A stretch of DNA of 64,000 nt from contig CAVVUF010000001.1 in NCBI GenBank assembly GCA_963751425.1, positions 868,001 to 932,000 of the forward strand, given 5' to 3'. The notes under the pieces were generated by a model. It had not been told where the DNA came from, ran no database searches, and saw only the letters and a program-made list of their open reading frames with translations. Below, piece by piece: positions 62,774-64,000 of the stretch. This DNA comes from CAVVUF01 sp963751425. Lineage in GTDB: Bacteria; Chloroflexota; Anaerolineae; Anaerolineales; UBA4823. The translations under genes and the position numbers were made by a program. Position 1 is the stretch's first letter, and each line of letters begins with the position of its first letter.

Positions 62774-63139
62774 ATGACTGAACCTGCACCCTATATCGAA
62801 GGAAAAACGACCATTGCACCTGAAGTTCTGTTGACCATTGCCAGGCTAACTACCTTAAATGTAGAAGGGGTTAGCCGGATCTGCCACTTACCCAGCTCTG
62901 CCATGCGGCGGCTGTTCAAGCGCGGGCATGTGGCTGAAGGCGTGGCCATTGAGATCATCGATGGTGTTGTCTATGCCGATCTGTATGTCATTCTTGAGCA
63001 TGATTACAATGTTCGTGAAGTCAGCTATTGCATCCAGGTGGATGTGACCCGCGCCATCACGGAAATGGTAGGCATGCAGGTGGGCAGCGTGAATATTCAT
63101 GTCGAGGATATTGACTACCCTCCAGAAAAAGAGGCCTGA
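62774..63139 (+). CDS. Asp23/Gls24-family (DUF322) protein
   Basis: A 121-residue protein of the Asp23/Gls24 family: GKTTIAPEVLLTIARLTTLN, GVAIEIIDGVVYADLYVIL, and VNIHVEDIDYP. Family members associate with the envelope stress response in Firmicutes, or have unassigned roles; they are commonly encoded next to nusB, as here (6-nt gap). It is soluble, with no membrane segment. Confidence 0.92.
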   Translation: MTEPAPYIEGKTTIAPEVLLTIARLTTLNVEGVSRICHLPSSAMRRLFKRGHVAEGVAIEIIDGVVYADLYVILEHDYNVREVSYCIQVDVTRAITEMVGMQVGSVNIHVEDIDYPPEKEA

Positions 63140-63144
63140 TTGTT

Positions 63145-63585
63145 ATGAAACCTCGCACCAGGGCACGCGGTGTCGCCCTGCAGGCACTTTACGAAATCGA
63201 TTTGACCGGTCATCCCACAGGCGAAGTACTCCAGGAACGCCTCGTAGATACCCCATTGGAAGATACCCTCTTTCAGTTTACCCAGCAAATTGTCCTGGGT
63301 GTTCTGCCGATCACGGATCTTATTGATAAGCTCATCGGTCAATACGCTCCAGAATGGCCTTTAGATCAGGTTGCAGCCATTGACCGAAACATTCTAAGGA
63401 TAGCAATCTGGGAGATTGCAGTCGATCAGCAAACTCCCCTAAAGGTTGCCATTAACGAAGCTGTTGAGCTCGCGAAACTTTTTGGGTCAGATAGCACTCC
63501 CCGCTTTGTGAACGGCGTTCTAGGAAGCCTAGCCTTGCATCTAAGCGAAATTTCGCAAATATTTAGAAAAGGTGTCACTAAATAG
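63145..63585 (+). CDS. nusB: Transcription antitermination factor NusB
   Basis: A 146-residue all-helical protein that pairs with NusE (S10) at boxA sites in rRNA transcription. RARGVALQALYEIDLTGHP at the N-terminus, DRNILRIAIWEIAV and PLKVAINEAVELAKLFGSDS, FVNGVLGSL are the family signature. It starts at ATG 63145, 6 nt after the Gls24-family gene. A Tat component follows 3 nt downstream. Confidence 0.96.
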   Translation: MKPRTRARGVALQALYEIDLTGHPTGEVLQERLVDTPLEDTLFQFTQQIVLGVLPITDLIDKLIGQYAPEWPLDQVAAIDRNILRIAIWEIAVDQQTPLKVAINEAVELAKLFGSDSTPRFVNGVLGSLALHLSEISQIFRKGVTK

Positions 63586-63588
63586 AGC

Positions 63589-64000
63589 ATGAATATTTTT
63601 GGTATTGGTCCCTTGGAATTCTTTTTGATCTTAGTCATTGCCCTGATCATTATGGGTCCCAACGATATGGCAAAAGCAGGAAAGACGATGGGGAGATCTC
63701 TAAGAAAAATCATTACTTCTCCCGAATGGCGTACATTGCTTCAAGCCAGCCGTGAGATGCGTAACTTGCCCAATCGAATGATGCGGGAGGCGGGTATCGA
63801 AGACATTCAGAAAGATTTACCAACTCCAGAACAGTTAATCAAGGAATCAGGCTTGAATGAAGCGATGGAAGATGTCAACAAACAGCTCCAGGAAACCACC
63901 AAAGACATCAACAAGGAGCTCCAGGAAACAGCTATAGGTGTGGATGCAGAGCTTAAAGAAGCCTCTGCCTGGTCGAACCCCATCGATGAGACTCCCACTG
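63589..64000 (+). CDS. TatA/TatB-type Sec-independent translocase subunit (partial, runs off the window)
   Basis: At least 137 residues, open to the window end. A short periplasmic N-terminus (MNIFGIGPLEFFLILVIALI) leads into the single helix, then the TatA/B hinge MGPNDMAKAGKTMGRSLRKI. A long amphipathic and charged region follows (DVNKQLQETTKDINKELQET). The Gly-Pro in IGPLEFF and the long tail favour TatB over TatA. It starts 3 nt after nusB and is presumably co-transcribed. A Tat-type signal is present on the DUF362 protein at 23614. Confidence 0.88.
   Translation, partial: MNIFGIGPLEFFLILVIALIIMGPNDMAKAGKTMGRSLRKIITSPEWRTLLQASREMRNLPNRMMREAGIEDIQKDLPTPEQLIKESGLNEAMEDVNKQLQETTKDINKELQETAIGVDAELKEASAWSNPIDETPT

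Overview
The window looks like a chromosomal segment of an anaerobic, probably Anaerolineae-type member of the Chloroflexota. That assignment is an inference from gene content: a selenocysteine formate dehydrogenase, a group 4 [NiFe] hydrogenase, a SUF operon with its own SufR-like regulator, DUF362/polyferredoxin genes, and many HisKA_3/NarL-type signalling genes. I saw no rRNA, tRNA, CRISPR array, transposase or phage gene.

Layout. (1) 84-4659: NAD-dependent formate dehydrogenase, a NuoE-NuoF fusion plus a NuoG-like catalytic subunit with an in-frame UGA and a clear bacterial SECIS hairpin. (2) 4662-10205: ferritin-like protein, patatin-like lipase, histidine kinase, NarL-type regulator, APH-fold kinase and a receiver-only protein. 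(3) 10228-18652: a complex I-like, membrane-bound group 4 [NiFe] hydrogenase (J, K, L, M/N, A-like, B, CD fusion, H, I) ending in its maturation protease. Regions 1 and 3 together suggest formate/NADH/H2 interconversion coupled to ion translocation. (4) 18657-23362: a GC-rich island of two divergent GH3 glycosidases; the plus-strand gene has a near-consensus promoter with a palindromic operator in its spacer. (5) 23614-27653: Tat-exported DUF362 protein, membrane polyferredoxin, NERD-domain protein. (6) 28099-34529: the most novel-looking locus. A DUF2207-like membrane protein with a Cys-Ala repeat tail is followed by a radical SAM/SPASM enzyme with a PqqD-like recognition domain, a UDP-glucose 4-epimerase, a radical SAM paralogue that has lost every cluster cysteine, and a methyltransferase. 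(7) 34540-41649: SUF Fe-S assembly operon (sufCBD, small protein, sufS, sufU, Rieske) divergent from sufR and a MIP18-family gene, with two back-to-back consensus promoters. (8) 41783-64000: housekeeping genes: rpsF-ssb-rpsR, a parvulin foldase, smc-rnc-fabF, threonine synthase, molybdopterin genes (moaD-moaE fusion, moaC), arfB, mtnA, ftsY, prfB with programmed +1 frameshift, a large membrane protein, rpmF, fabD, fabG, a Gls24-family gene, nusB and a partial tatA/B.

Recurring oddity: at least eleven conserved genes are broken by single-base indels (near 1654, 4209, 5915, 6405, 8485, 22180/22568/22631, 23790, 31531, 45804, 53915, 58535). In each case both halves are well conserved in adjacent frames. 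This pattern points to uncorrected indel errors in the assembly more than to real decay, so these genes are annotated as single reconstructed units. Two other events are treated as genuine recoding: the UGA at 2970 (selenocysteine) and the UGA at 56746 (RF2 frameshift).

Promoters that can be read directly (TTGACA, 17 bp, TATAAT-like) occur before the second GH3 gene, both sides of suf/sufR, and rpmF. sufR, and probably ftsY, appear to be transcribed as leaderless mRNAs. Mo-cofactor genes, formate dehydrogenase, SUF assembly and the hydrogenase protease form a coherent metalloenzyme-supporting set.
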